A program made the position numbers and the translations under genes. A stretch of 40,554 nt of DNA, taken from contig JAKZHN010000073.1 of the NCBI GenBank assembly GCA_037179335.1, positions 1-40,554 on the forward strand, read 5' to 3'. Shown piece after piece: positions 28,232-39,096 of the stretch (positions within the stretch are counted from its first letter, which is position 1; each line of letters opens with the position of its first letter). The DNA is from Cyclaneusma minus (taxonomy: Eukaryota > Ascomycota > Leotiomycetes > Marthamycetales > Marthamycetaceae). The notes beneath the pieces were generated by a model, which made no database searches, had not been told where the DNA came from, and saw only the letters and a program-made list of their open reading frames with translations.

Positions 28232-28445
28232 GTTATATTACTTTTTTTGGCCCTGCCCCTTGCCTGCCTAACAAAGTAAGGCCGGCTCTTCCAGCTGGCA
28301 GTCCCGTAAGGGCAAGGGCCGGCCTTACGGGAAAAGAAGAGCCTGCCTGCTGGTAAGGTTAGGCAGGCTTTGATTGCTTCGCCCAAAAAAAGAGCAGGCC
28401 TTTTTTTTTTTTTAGCCTGCTGGTAAGGGCAGTATTTAAATTAAG
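28232..28445. repeat. GC-element spacer
   Basis: Modules with GCTTCGCCCAAAAAAAGAGC; no gene seen. Confidence 0.55.
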
Positions 28446-28518
28446 GGTTCTTTAACTTAATAGGATAAAGTGCGTTCTTGATAAGGATGTTATTCAAGTT
28501 CAAGTCTTGGAAGAATCA
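28446..28518 (+). tRNA. trnI(gau): tRNA-Ile(GAU)
   Basis: Acceptor GGTTCTT/AAGAATC, anticodon arm CGTTC-TTGATAA-GGATG, T arm CAAG-TTCAAGT-CTTG. Confidence 0.91.
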
Positions 28519-29213
28519 TCTAATATCTCCTGCTCAGCTCAGCTGATTTTTTAAAGCCTGCTGCTTTTTATTTTCCTTGCCGGCAAGAGCAAGAAAGAGG
28601 GCTTCGCTAGAAGCAAAGAAGCCAAGAAGCCAAGAAGCAAAGAAGCCAAGAAGCCAAGAAGCAAAGAAGCAAAGAAGCAAAGAAGCAAAGAAGCAAAGAA
28701 GCAATCTTTCAGAAAAAAAAGGGGGCTGCCTTGCTACGCTAGAATTAGGCCAACTTACTTGCCCAACAAAGTAAGGCCGGCCCTTACGGGACTGCCTGCT
28801 GGAAGAGCGAAGCAAGAAAGTAAGGCCGGCTAGTAAGGGTAAAAAGTTAGTAAGGCCGGCCTTGATTAAAAAATAAGAGCCGGCCTACTTTCTTGCCGGC
28901 TATTGCCCAAAGAATTAGGCCGGCTTTGGATGCTTCGCCCAAAAAAAAAGACTTACTTCTAGCCGGCAAGGGCAGGCGACTGCCTGCTGGTAAGCCCTTA
29001 CTTGCCGGCAAGTTAGGCAGGCGACTGCCTCAACTTGCCGGCAAGTAAGGGTAAGCCCTTACGGGAAAAGAAGAGCCTATTTCTTATTAAAGAGGCAGGC
29101 GACTGCCTCTTGCCGGCTAGAAGTAAGGGTAAGCCCTTACCAGCAGGCAGGTTAGACGGCAAGGAAAATGTTAGATTATTAAAATAAATATTTACCATTA
29201 AAAAGAGAGTTGG
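28519..29213. repeat. spacer with GAAGCMAA microsatellite and GC elements
   Basis: About 28606-28700 is an 8-9-bp tandem repeat (GAAGCCAA/GAAGCAAA). Flanked by GC palindromes to 29165. No gene seen. Confidence 0.75.
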
Positions 29214-29291
29214 CTGAGCGGTTTAAGGCGGCTAGCTTGAGTCTAGTTAAAAATTTATAATTTTTCATGTGTTCGAATCACATACTCTCTG
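29214..29291 (+). tRNA. trnS(uga): tRNA-Ser(UGA)
   Basis: Class II. Acceptor AGAGAGT/ACTCTCT, anticodon stem CTAG/CTAG around CTTGAGT (TGA), AT-rich variable arm, T arm TGTG-TTCGAAT-CACA. Confidence 0.91.
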
Positions 29292-30005
29292 AATAAGTTC
29301 AAATATAATACTTTTTTATTATTAATACAGATAGATCTTATTGCAGCTGCCTTTTTATTTTACTTGCACCTTTTACCAGCAGGCTAACCTGCCTCCAAAA
29401 AAAAAAGGCCTGCTCTTTTTTTTTGGGCGAAGCATCCAAGGCCCTTGATTGCCTTTTTCTTTTTAAGGCAGCCCCCTTTTTTTCTTGCTGGCAAGAAAAA
29501 GAGCCGGCTAACCTGCCTCAACTTGCCGGCAAGTAAGGGTAAGACCTGCCTTAAAAAGAAAAGGGTTAGGCAATAGCCGGCCTTACTGGGAAAAGAAGAG
29601 CCTATTTCTTATTAAAGGGGCAGGCTATTGCCGGCTAGTAAGTATTTTTATTTTCCTTGCCGGCTCTTACACTTACTTTGTTGGGCAGCCCCAAAAAAAA
29701 AAGAGGCCGGCTCTTCCACTTACTGGGAAAAGAAGAGCCGGCCTTACTGGAAAAGAAGAGCCGGCCTAATTCTTTGGGCAGTCCCAAAAAAAAAAAAAGA
29801 GGCCGGCTTTACTTTGGGAAAAGAAGAGCCTGCTCTTTTTCTTGCCAGCAAGAAAAAAAGGGCCCTGCCTTAAAAAGAAAAGGCATCCAAGAGGCAGGCC
29901 CTTTTTTTCTTGCTGGCAAGAAAAAGAGCAGGCAGGCTATTGCCGGCTAGTAAGGGCAATCAGAGCCGGCCTTACTTTGTTGGGTAGGTGCAAGCGTCGG
30001 AAATA
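29292..30005. repeat. GC-element spacer
   Basis: Dense modules from about 29390 on; no gene seen. Confidence 0.65.
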
Positions 30006-30078
30006 CGGGTTAGAGCCAGGTTGGTGAGGCGTCTCATTTGGGTTGAGAACTTTCTATGTTCGAACCATAGTAACCCGA
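30006..30078 (+). tRNA. trnP(ugg): tRNA-Pro(UGG)
   Basis: Acceptor CGGGTTA/TAACCCG, anticodon arm TCTCA-TTTGGGT-TGAGA, T arm CTATG-TTCGAAC-CATAG. Confidence 0.93.
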
Positions 30079-30690
30079 AGTTTTTTTTTCTTCAACTTGC
30101 TGGCCATGCTGCGCCTTGCCCTTACGGGACTGCCAGCTGGAAGAGCCGGCCTTACTTTGTTAGGCAGGCTAGAAAAAAAAAAAGGCCTGCTCTTTTTCTT
30201 GCCAGCAAAAAAAAAAGGGGCCTGCCCTTGCCGGCTAGAAGTAAGTCTTTTTTTTTGGGCGAAGCATCCAAGGCCTGCCCTTGCCGGCTAGAAGTAAGTA
30301 TTTTTTTTGGGCGAAGCATCCAAGGCCTGCCTAACAAAGTAAGGCCGGCTCTGATTGCCCTTACTAGCCGGCAATAGCCTGCCTGCTCTTTTTCTTGCCA
30401 GCAAGAAAAAAAGGGGGCTGCCTTAAAAAGAAAAAGGCATCCCTTACTTCTCGCGAAGCAAGGCAGGCCTTGGATGCTTCGCCCAAAAAAAATACTTACT
30501 TCTAGCCGGCAAGGGCAGGCTAGAAAAAAGACTTACTAGCCGGCAATAGCCTGCCTCAACTTGCCGGCAAGTAAGGGCAAGGGCATTCAAGGTTGGGCAA
30601 GTAATATTACTACGTAATATTTAATAGTAATGTTATAGATATGAAAAAAAATGTGTATATACTTATATAGTATAAGGAAGTATATAAAAA
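30079..30690. promoter_or_regulatory. rnl upstream region: GC elements, then an AT leader with a possible rRNA promoter word
   Basis: GC modules to about 30600. Then ACGTAATATTTAATAGTAATG at about 30612-30632, which matches the end of the 66-bp repeat upstream of rns. Shared placement before both rRNAs makes it a promoter or processing candidate (inference only). Confidence 0.45.
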
Positions 30691-31844
30691 AACTATTAAG
30701 GATTCCTAGCTGTATATTAAAGGGATTAATTGTGTTTAGAAGAAATAGCACATAAGCTCTTAGAGAAATTAAATAATAAACGAAGTGAACTGAAATATCT
30801 TAGTAGCTTCAGGAAAAGAAATCAAACGAGATTCTATTATTAGTGTGAATGAAAGTAGAGGATGCCTATACATATAAGTTTAGATGCTTGCTGCTCCGCA
30901 CTAAAAAGAGTATTCTTTTTCAGTGCGGGTAAGCAAGCTATAAATGGTATTAAATAAGTAAAATGGATGCAAAACTGTTTGAATAAAAAGGGGAACCTTC
31001 CTCTAAGGCTAAATATAATATACAAGCGATAGCGTACAGTACCGTGAGGGAATGAAAAGAAGAGGAATTAGTAGTTTTATAAGCAGCTCGAATAATATTT
31101 AAGTTAATAATTAGAGCGTACCTTTTGCATAATGGGTCAGCAAGTTAATATTAGATGCGAGCAGTATATTTCTGCCCAGATAAACCAATTATGATATAAT
31201 GAGTTAGTATCTAAAATTAGACCCGAAACCTAGTGATCTTACTATAATCAGGGTTATAAAAGCCCGAACGGTTTATCGTTGTAAAGATATCCGAAGAATT
31301 ATGGTAAGTAAGTGAAAGACAACACTGACTAGGATAGCTGGTTTTCTGCGAAACCTATATAAGTAGGTAATTTAAATAACATCATAGCAGGTACAGGAAT
31401 GATATCTCAGGCAAAAATTAGTCTAAGATGAGATATCTTATCATCTCTTTTTTTTTTAGAGACGAAAAGATATCTTGTCTTATATTGTTTATTGCGCACA
31501 TCGGGGGATCGTGAAGATTTTATTGGTGAGTAAGTATACTCGGAAGGGCAATGATGAATATTAAATAATCGGACATAGTACGATAAGGTTGTATGTCTAA
31601 AGGGAAACAGCCCAGAACAAGAGTTAAGGTTCCTAAATTAATGTTAAGTGAAATTAAGGTAGTTTCTATTAAATACGACTAGAAAGTAGGCTTAGAAGCG
31701 GCCATTTTTTGAAGACCTCGTAACAGAGCACTGGTTTAGTAAGTAGTTAACTATTTACATTGATAGAAGCACCGAAAATATATCGGATCTAAACAATATA
31801 CCGACACCTTGTTCATGTTTATAAATAAAGAAAAAAATAAAGTG

Positions 31845-32105
31845 GCCAACAAAGTAAGGCTTAACCTGCCTCTTGGATGCCTTTTTCTTTTTAAGGCAGG
31901 CCTTGCCAGCAGGCAGGCCTTGCTTCGCCCAAAAAAAGAGCAGGCAGGCTTTTCCAGCTGGCAGTCCCGTAAGGGTAAGGCTTTGCCCTTGAATGCTTCG
32001 CCCAAAAAAAAAGAGAAGGCTAACCTGCCTCAACTTGCCGGCAAGTAAGGGTAAGGCCTATTTCTTATTAAAGGCCTTGCTTCGCTAGAAAGTACTAGCC
32101 GGCAA
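31845..32105. repeat. GC-element cluster inserted inside rnl
   Basis: About 260 bp of the same modules as the spacers (TGCCTTTTTCTTTTTAAGGC, GCTTCGCCCAAAAAAAGAGC, CTTGCCGGCAAGTAAGGG), bordered by AT-rich rRNA sequence. It presumably sits in a variable loop, since conserved blocks on both sides are intact. Confidence 0.85.
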
Positions 32106-33049
32106 TAAACTAATAATATTAGTTTTTATTTATAAATAAGAGGTAGCAGAACGTTAGGTAGATCTGACGATTAATCTTTTCAAGATTAAAGAGACAATAT
32201 CCTAAGTGATAATGCTGACATGAGTAACGATAAAGGGCTGCTCATATTACAGCCCTCGCCTAAAGCTTATGGCTATATTAAAGTAACGGCCTCTAAGTTT
32301 ACACACCTAAAGGATTAAACGATGAGCAAATCTTGCCTACTATAGTAACAACCTTTATAAGTGTTAAAGGTTCTGGAAAAACAAGTAAAAAGCTTTAAAA
32401 TTAAAAAAATAAACTAAATAGATGATGTTAATTTTAAAGTGGCAATTTAAACCGTACCTAGAGACTACCACAAGTAAGCTAGTAGAGAATACGAAGGCGT
32501 TTGAGTGAACAATCATTAAGGAACTCGGCAAATTGGCTACCGTAACTTCGGGATAAGGAGAGCCATTCCTCCTGAGTAATATCAGGTAAAGAAGAGGAAG
32601 CATGGAATAGTGTTGTACGACTGTTTAATTAAAACAAAGCACTCTGCAATAAGATGATAAATCAAAGTATTGAGTGTGATTTCTGCCCAATGTCGGCTGG
32701 TTAACGACTTAGCTTGGTTGACTAAAATAGGCTTGGCTTTAGAGGAAACCCCGATCAATGGCGGCCTTACCTATAAGGGTCCTAAGGTAGCGGAATACCC
32801 TGGCCGTTAAATGCGGTCTTGCATGAATGATTTAACGATACAACAGCTGTCTCAATGATTGGCTCAGTGAAATTGGAATAACTGTGCAGATACAGTTTAC
32901 CTCTAGTTAGACGAGAAGACCCTATGCAGCTTTACTGTTTTTAATTATTGGGTATGATTTAAACTAATATTAGTGTATAAGGTAGTTGTTAGATTCAATT
33001 GAAACACCTTTATTTCGTTTGTCATATTGATAGTAATATATCTTTATAG

Positions 33050-33215
33050 AAATTTCGCGGCTGCGCAGCTTCTATAAAAGTTTCAGAAGTAGAGCTCGCG
33101 CCGACTTTACTGGCTGCGAAGCTTCGCAGCTTCGCAGCCAGCAAAGGGTTCGACTTCCAGCAGGCAGGTCTCTAGCCTGCAATTGCAGGCTAGAGACCTG
33201 CCTGCTAGAATTAGA
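33050..33215. repeat. stacked hairpins inside rnl
   Basis: Includes GGCTGCGAAGCTTCGCAGCT with a nested GAAGCTTCGCAGC palindrome, and CAGGCAGGTCTCTAGCCTGC with a near-perfect inverted partner. Another hairpin (CAGCAGGCCTTACTT arms) is at about 33465-33505. Confidence 0.75.
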
Positions 33216-34620
33216 CGGATTTCTATCTCTTAGATATTAAACCTATTCTTTTATATTTAATATATTTTTATATTTTATGTAAGCTATTACCTAAATAGGG
33301 GAACAATTGTTATTAGGCAGTTTATGCGGGGCACAGATCCCATAAAAAGTACCTGGGTGTATCCAAAGTTAATTTGTTAAATTTCTGTTGTTAATTTATA
33401 ATAACGATTAAATAGATGATTTCATTTATTTAACTTTTTAGTTTTTTATTGGTTATAACTTCCAGCAGGCCTTACTTTTACTACACGAAGTAAGGCCTGC
33501 TGGAGTTATCACTAATCCAATTATTTATCCTTTAAGTTGGAAATAATATTTTTGTTGCAAGTAAGATTTTAACTATATGGAGAATAGTCGTATTAAAACA
33601 TGTTAGTTTATATAATCCAAAAGGGGGATCTGAGTTTATATAATCAAAAAGGAAGGGGATAGCATGCTTCTACGAACGAAAAGTAAAAGCTAGGCTAACA
33701 CCCATACACTGTAAGCTAATCCTGGACCAACCACTTCCAGGAGATCCCAAAATTGAATATTCAAACAGAATATTAAGTAATTACTTAAAGATTCCATAAT
33801 AAGAATATTAAGTAATGACTTAAAGGGCTGACTAAAAGATGAAAGAAAGATTATTCTATTCTAACATCACTTGGCTTTTCTATTGGTTCAATAACCTCAG
33901 ATCTAGAAATCTGGCCAAGATATTTGATCTAGAAATGAAATCTGTCCAAGATATTTGATCTAGAAATTATTGCTAGCCGGCTAGCCGGCAAGCCCAAAAA
34001 TAGAATTGTTATGTTTAATACTTATCAAGTTTAATGGCTTAATCTTGCTTTACTGTCTGATTTACAGATCTATCAGTTGCGTAAGCGGGGCATATGATCA
34101 CAAGACGCATAAAGGAAAGGTCTTGGATTTTAGAAAAAGCTACGCTAGGGATAACAGGCTAATTGCGCCAGAGAGTACAAATTGAGTGCGCAGTTTGGCA
34201 CCTCGATGTCGGCTTAACTTATCCACATGAATGTAAGGCGCATGAAGGGTTCGACTGTTCGTCGATAAAAAAGTTACACGAGCTGGGTTAAATACGTCGT
34301 GAGACAGTATGGTTTCTATCTTCTAGAGGGAATTAGAATAAAATAAGGATAGCCCCCTCGTACGAAAGGAGCTGGGTATATTAATCTATGGTTTACCTGC
34401 TGTTTACATGCCCAATATTATTTTTAGGAAGAAAATTAGCTTAGTTACTACCTTACTACGTTAGGCAACAAACTAAAATAGATGAGCCGCTATTTCTTTT
34501 AGGGATGTTACTTTCACTTGAGTAAATGTATAGTGTAGGCACGGCAGGAAAGCTATGTTAGTTAAAGATAAGTGCTGAAAGCATCTAGGCACGAAGCTTA
34601 CCTTAAGATCATCTTAAATA

Positions 34621-35184
34621 TACGTAGTATAATACTACGGTTTTGTATAAATTTTTATACAATATATAGGCTTTAGCTGAAAGGATTTTAATTTTTTTAG
34701 GTATAAAGTACTAATTTGATAATTTACTAGTCATTCTCATATCTAACTACTTATTAGTTCCAACTTACTAGCCCCCTTTTGTTGCCGGCTAGCCCTGACT
34801 AGCCGGCAATTACCTGTCTTAAAAAGAAAAGGGTTAGGCAATAGCCGGCCTTGAATGCCCTTACTGGACTGCCCTTGCCGGCTAGAAGTAAGTGCTTACT
34901 TCTCGCGAAGCAAAGCCGGCCTCTTTTTTTTTTTTGGGGAAAGAAGAGCCGGCCTCTTTTTTTTTTTGGGAAAGAAGAGCCGGCCTCTTTTTTTTTTTTG
35001 GGAAAAGAAGAGCCTATTTCTTATTAAAGGGCAGGGCCCTTTTTTTCTTGCTGGCAAGAAAAAGAGCAGGCCTTGCCTTTTTCTTTTTAAGGCAGGCCTT
35101 GCCTTTTTCTTTTTAAGGCAGGCCCCTTTTTTTTCTTGCTGGCAAGAAAAAGAGCAGGCTAAAAAAAAAATTAAGTACACTTAA
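34621..35184. repeat. rnl 3' flank and GC-element spacer
   Basis: AT-rich to about 34765, then GC modules. The ~40-bp GGCCGGCCTC/AAGAAGAGCC unit with T-runs is repeated three times at about 34910-35005 (reverse of 12085-12165). No gene seen. Confidence 0.7.
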
Positions 35185-35247
35185 GCCGGGTTAGCCTAAA
35201 AACAACCGCAATGTTTTGTAATCGATTATAATTACATCAGTTAGGCT
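35185..35247 (+). tRNA. trnT-like remnant
   Basis: Similar to the true trnT 122 bp downstream (GCCGGGTTAGCCTAAAA, TGTTTTGTAA anticodon region), but only ~63 bases long. It has a weakened acceptor (GCCGGGT/GTTAGGC) and an incomplete T arm. Treated as a pseudo-tRNA. Confidence 0.5.
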
Positions 35248-35306
35248 GGCCTCTTCTTTGCTCTCTGACTAACTTGCCCACTACTAAGCCTTCGCGGCAC
35301 AAATAA

Positions 35307-35377
35307 GCCTGGTTAGCATAAAAGTAATGCGGTTGTTTTGTAACCAACCGAAGTAAGTGCGATACTTACACTGGGCT
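35307..35377 (+). tRNA. trnT(ugu): tRNA-Thr(UGU)
   Basis: Acceptor GCCTGGT/ACTGGGC, anticodon arm GTTGT-TTTGTAA-CCAAC, T arm GTAAG-TGCGATA-CTTAC. First tRNA after rnl, as usual. Confidence 0.9.
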
Positions 35378-35811
35378 AGTTTTAGCTTTTTTTTTTTATT
35401 TGGCCTTACTAACTTTTTGATTTAAAAAAAAGAGCAGGCTCTTCTTTTCCCAAAGTAAAGCCGGCCTTGAATGCCCAACCTGCCTGCTGGTAAGGAATGC
35501 CCTTACTTGCCGGCAATAGCCTGCCCAACCTGCCTGCTGGTAAGGCCCTTACTTGCCGGCAATAGCCTGCCTGCTCTTTTTTTTTAAATCCAAGAGGCAG
35601 GCTATTGCCGGCTAGTAAGGCCAGCAGGCAGGCTATTGCCGGCAAGTAAGGGCTTACCCTTACTTGCCGGCAAGTTGAGGCAGTCGCCTGCCTGCTGGCT
35701 TACCAGCAGGCAGTCGCCTGCCCTTGCCGGCTAGAAGTAAGGGCTTACTTCTCGCGAAGCAAAGCCGGCAAGGAAAATAAAAAGGTAGGCCCTTTACTCA
35801 TATTTTTTATA
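35378..35811. repeat. GC-element spacer
   Basis: Palindromic modules, repeated CCAGCAGGCAGTCGCCTGCC; no gene seen. Confidence 0.65.
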
Positions 35812-35883
35812 GGCCTCGTCGTCCAATGGTTAAGACGCGATGTTTTCGTCATCGATACAGGGGTTCGAGCCCCCTCGGGGCTA
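35812..35883 (+). tRNA. trnE(uuc): tRNA-Glu(UUC)
   Basis: Acceptor GGCCTCG/CGGGGCT, anticodon arm CGATG-TTTTCGT-CATCG, T arm GGGG-TTCGAGC-CCCC. Confidence 0.93.
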
Positions 35884-35895
35884 TTTAACCATTAA

Positions 35896-35964
35896 GCGGA
35901 TTGATGTAATAGTAACATAACTGGCTCATGACCAGGATATAGAGGTGCAAATCCTTTGTCCGCA
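35896..35964 (+). tRNA. trnM(cau): tRNA-Met(CAU), first of three
   Basis: Acceptor GCGGATT/TGTCCGC, anticodon arm CTGG-CTCATGA-CCAG. Three CAU tRNAs are the norm in this group. Which one initiates cannot be told from sequence alone. Confidence 0.87.
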
Positions 35965-35967
35965 CTC

Positions 35968-36040
35968 AAGGTTATAGCTTAATAGGTAAAGCAAGCTGCT
36001 CATGACAGCTTAGATAAGTGTTCGAATCACTTTGGCCTTA
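35968..36040 (+). tRNA. trnM(cau): tRNA-Met(CAU), second of three
   Basis: Acceptor AAGGTTA/TGGCCTT, anticodon arm AGCTG-CTCATGA-CAGCT, T arm AAGTG-TTCGAAT-CACTT. Starts three bases after the previous tRNA. Confidence 0.9.
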
Positions 36041-36325
36041 TATTACATTATTATAATAGTTTATTATATTAGTTTATTTTATTAGTTTATTATATTAGTT
36101 TATTATAAGAAATGTTTATATTAATACATGATTATGTTATATCTAATAAAATATGGTTATACTATATCTTTAGATAGTTAGATTATATCCAAGGCTTGCA
36201 TGCTGATCTGATGCTGATCTGATGCTGATCTGACCTTCGCTAGAAAGCCTTCCTTACTAAGCAAGAAAGTCAGCCTGCTGCGTTTGGTTATAATGTATAT
36301 TTATATAGTTATATTATATAATCAG
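36041..36325. repeat. AT-rich spacer with AGTTTATTATATT repeats
   Basis: Four imperfect AGTTTATT(A/T)TATT units near 36057-36110 and three GCTGATCTGAT units near 36201-36232. No gene seen. Confidence 0.65.
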
Positions 36326-36406
36326 TCCGAGTGCTGGAATTTGGTAGACAGGATAATCTTAAGATTTATTGATAAACATCGTGAACGTTCAAGTCGTTTC
36401 TCGGAT
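36326..36406 (+). tRNA. trnL(uaa): tRNA-Leu(UAA)
   Basis: Class II. Acceptor TCCGAGT/TCTCGGA, loop CTTAAGA with anticodon TAA, D arm with GGTAGACA, T arm CG-TTCAAGT-CG region. Confidence 0.88.
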
Positions 36407-36449
36407 AATTTCGTTTTTTGGTTTATATAATAATATATTTTTTTTAATA

Positions 36450-36521
36450 GGGGATATAGTTTAATTGGTAAAACGGCGATTTTGCATATCGTTATTTTAG
36501 GATCGAGTCCTGATATCTCCA
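36450..36521 (+). tRNA. trnA(ugc): tRNA-Ala(UGC)
   Basis: Acceptor GGGGATA/TATCTCC, anticodon arm GCGAT-TTTGCAT-ATCGT, T arm AGGA-TCGAG-TCCT. Confidence 0.92.
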
Positions 36522-38100
36522 TATAATTATATATTTTATGCTTAAACTACTAATTAGACACATATAACTAAAATTATATTATGCGTGTACTAGGGATTTT
36601 TTATATTAATAACTCTAATATTAATAACTCATATTAATAACTCTAATATTAATAACTCTATTAATAACTCTATTAATAACTCTATTATTAATAACTCTAT
36701 TATTAATAACTATCTTATTAATAACTATCTTAATAAAAATATGTATTATCTTATGCGTATATTATGAATTAGACATATATAACTAGAAATTATCTAGATA
36801 AACTTTGTATTTACTTGCCGGCAACTACTATATTCTTTATTTTTTATTTACTTGCCGGCAACCTCTTCTTTTTGATTTAAAAAAAAGAGCAGGCTAACCT
36901 GCCCTTTAATAAGAAATAGGCTCTTCCACTTACTGGAAAAGAAGAGCCCGCCTAATTATTTGGGCAGTCCCTTTTTCTAGCGAAGCAAAAAAAAAAAAAG
37001 GGGGCTGCCTTAAAAAGAAAAAGGCATTCCTTACTTCTCGCGAAGCAAGGCCGGCTTTGGATGCTTCGCCCTAAAAAAAGAGCAGGCAGTCGCCTGCCCT
37101 TGCCGGCTAGAAGTAAGGGCTTACCAGCAGGCAGTCGCCTGCCCTTGCCGGCAAGTAAGGGCTTACCAGCAGGCAGTCGCCTGCCCTTGCCGGCTAGAAG
37201 TAAGTATTTTTTTTGGGCGAAGCATCCAAAGCCGGCCTAATTCTTTGGGCAAGAAACACAACCTACAACATGTTGTTTGTAGATTTAACAAGATATCTAA
37301 TCTATCATATTATAATGTGTTTTACTGTGTATTTTAGAATGTATCTTACAATGTTTTTTATAATGTATCTCACAGTGTTTATTATGATCTGTCTTATAAT
37401 AATGTATGTTATAGTACATTATATTACAGTGTTTATTATGATCTGTCTTATAATAATGTATGTTATAGTACATTATATTACGATAGTGTATATTACGATA
37501 GTGTATATTTCTTGCTTGCTTGCCCAACTTACTATTTACCCTTACTAGCCGGCCTTGAATGCCTTTTTCTTTTTAAGGCAGGCTTTGCTTCGCGAGAAGT
37601 AAGCCCTTACTTCTAGCCGGCAAGGGCAGGCGACTGCCTGCTGGTAAGCCCTTACTTGCCGGCAAGTTGAGGCAGGCCTTGCCTTTTTCTTTTTAAGGCA
37701 GGCCCAAAAAAGGGACTGCCCAAAGAATTAGGCCGGCTAGAATTAGGCCGGCTTTGCTTCGCGAGAAGTAAGCACTTACTTGCCGGCAAGTTGGGCAGTC
37801 CAAAAAAAAAAAAAAGAGGCCGGCTTTGGATGCTTCGCCCAAAAAAAATACTTACTTCTAGCCGGCAAGGGCAGGCGACTGCCTGCTGGTAAGCACTTAC
37901 TTGCCGGCAAGTTGGGCAGTCCAAAAAAAAAAAAAGAGGCCGGCTCTTCTTTTCCCAGTAAGTCTTTTTTTTTAATCAGAGCCGGCCTAATTCTAGCCGG
38001 CCTAATTATTTGGGCACACTTAATTTAGAATCTTATAAATAGAACTATATAAGATATATATATAATTATAAAAGATATATGATATATATAATCTTTGTTG
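36522..38100. repeat. long spacer with AT tandem repeats and GC elements
   Basis: About 36600-36735: tandem TATTAATAACTC units. About 36860-37255 and 37540-38010: GC modules. About 37372-37480: a 54-bp unit (ACAGTGTTTATTATGATCTG start) in tandem, offset 54 (37372 and 37426), followed by ACGATAGTGTATATT repeats. The frame running through 37213-37548 is made of these repeats and GC modules. No gene seen. Confidence 0.75.
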
Positions 38101-38174
38101 GCTCGAGAAGCTCAACCTGGTCGAGCGGAACTCTGAAGATGTTTAGGTTGTAAGTTCAAATCTTACCTCGAGCA
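38101..38174 (+). tRNA. trnF(gaa): tRNA-Phe(GAA)
   Basis: Acceptor GCTCGAG/CTCGAGC, loop CTGAAGA with anticodon GAA, T arm GTAAG-TTCAAAT-CTTAC. Confidence 0.91.
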
Positions 38175-38179
38175 TATTA

Positions 38180-38264
38180 AAGGTAGTGATGGAATTGGTA
38201 GACATGAATAGCTTAGGACTATTTGATTTAGTAGATCTTACCCGTTCAAATCGGGTTTACCTTA
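38180..38264 (+). tRNA. trnL(uag): tRNA-Leu(UAG)
   Basis: Class II. Acceptor AAGGTAG/TTACCTT, anticodon arm AATAG-CTTAGGA-CTATT, T arm CCCG-TTCAAAT-CGGG. Confidence 0.92.
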
Positions 38265-38276
38265 AACTATTTTTAT

Positions 38277-38347
38277 ATGTTGTGGACTAATAGGCAAGTC
38301 ATAAATTTTTGATATTTACTAATGAGTGTTCGAATCACTCCAACATA
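38277..38347 (+). tRNA. trnQ(uug): tRNA-Gln(UUG)
   Basis: Acceptor ATGTTGT/CCAACAT (one mismatch), anticodon arm TAAAT-TTTTGAT-ATTTA, T arm GAGTG-TTCGAAT-CACTC. Confidence 0.9.
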
Positions 38348-38586
38348 AAGTAACTACTTGTTACTTGTATTACTAAAATACAAATTTCTTGCCTTTTAGA
38401 TTAAAAAAAAAGAGCAGGCAGTAGCCTGCCCTTGCCGGCTAGTAAGTCTTTTTCTTGCCAGCAAGAAAAAAAGGGGGCTGCCTTAAAAAGAAAAAGGCAT
38501 TCCTTACTTCTCGCGAAGCAAGGCCGGCCTTACTTTGTTGGAAAAAAAAACACTCATTCTCGGCTAGCCGGCAAGCAGAAAGAAGA

Positions 38587-38661
38587 GGTGGATATAGTTC
38601 AATAGGCAGAGCGATTGTATGTGGCACAATATGTTCCCTGTTCGAATCAGGGTATCCTCCC
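38587..38661 (+). tRNA. trnH(gug): tRNA-His(GUG)
   Basis: Acceptor GGTGGAT/ATCCTCC (one T-T mismatch), anticodon arm ATTGT-ATGTGGC-ACAAT, T arm CCCTG-TTCGAAT-CAGGG. The GC element at 38390-38580 ends within ~15 bases of it. Confidence 0.9.
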
Positions 38662-38969
38662 TTTAACTATTTTAGTGTACATGTCTCTATAGTAGGTTAT
38701 ATCTTACAAATAAGTTATATATTACTTTTTACCTGGCTAAATAAAAAAAAAGGCCGGCTATTGCCTAACCCTTTTTTCTTTTTAAGGCAGGTCTTACCCT
38801 TACTTGCCGGCAAGTTGAGGCAGGTTAGCCGGCTCTTTTTTTTTAAATCAAGGGCATTCAAGGTTAGGCAGGTTAGCCGGCTAGTAAGGGTTAGGCAAAT
38901 AACAAGTTATTAATTTATAAAAATAATAACTTATAAGGTTTATTGCCGGCTAGTACCAGAAAAAAAATA

Positions 38970-39042
38970 GCCAGGGTAGTTCAATCGGTTAGAACATTAA
39001 TTTCATGCGTTAATAGTGAGAATTCGAATTTCTCCTCTGGCT
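38970..39042 (+). tRNA. trnM(cau): tRNA-Met(CAU), third of three
   Basis: Acceptor GCCAGGG/CTCTGGC, anticodon arm TTAAT-TTCATGC-GTTAA, T arm GAGAA-TTCGAAT-TTCTC. Closes the post-rnl tRNA cluster. Confidence 0.9.
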
Positions 39043-39096
39043 CGATATAGTATGTATAAATATCTCCTCTTTTTAAAGAGCAAAATTATATAATAG

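Larger units (their letters stand above)
30695..34620 (+). rRNA. rnl: mitochondrial large subunit ribosomal RNA
   Basis: Recognised by ordered conserved blocks: CGAAGTGAACTGAAATATCT at 30781, GTACCGTGAGGGAATGAAAA at about 31040, CCTAAGGTAGCGGAATACCC at 32781, GACGAGAAGACCCTATGCAG at 32910, the peptidyl transferase segment GGGATAACAGGCTAATTGCG at 34148, and the sarcin-ricin loop CGTACGAAAGGAGCTG at about 34359. Ends are estimates. The gene is enlarged by GC elements (about 31845-32105, 33050-33215 and 33460-33507). The 2449-type site is uninterrupted, so the intron that carries rps3 in most Pezizomycotina is missing. Confidence 0.93.

Noticed and set aside
28577..28774. Lys/Arg/Ser-rich 65-codon frame
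   Set aside because: Reads through the GAAGCMAA microsatellite.
37213..37548. 111-codon hydrophobic frame
   Set aside because: Made of a 54-bp AT tandem repeat and a GC-module start; no family resemblance.
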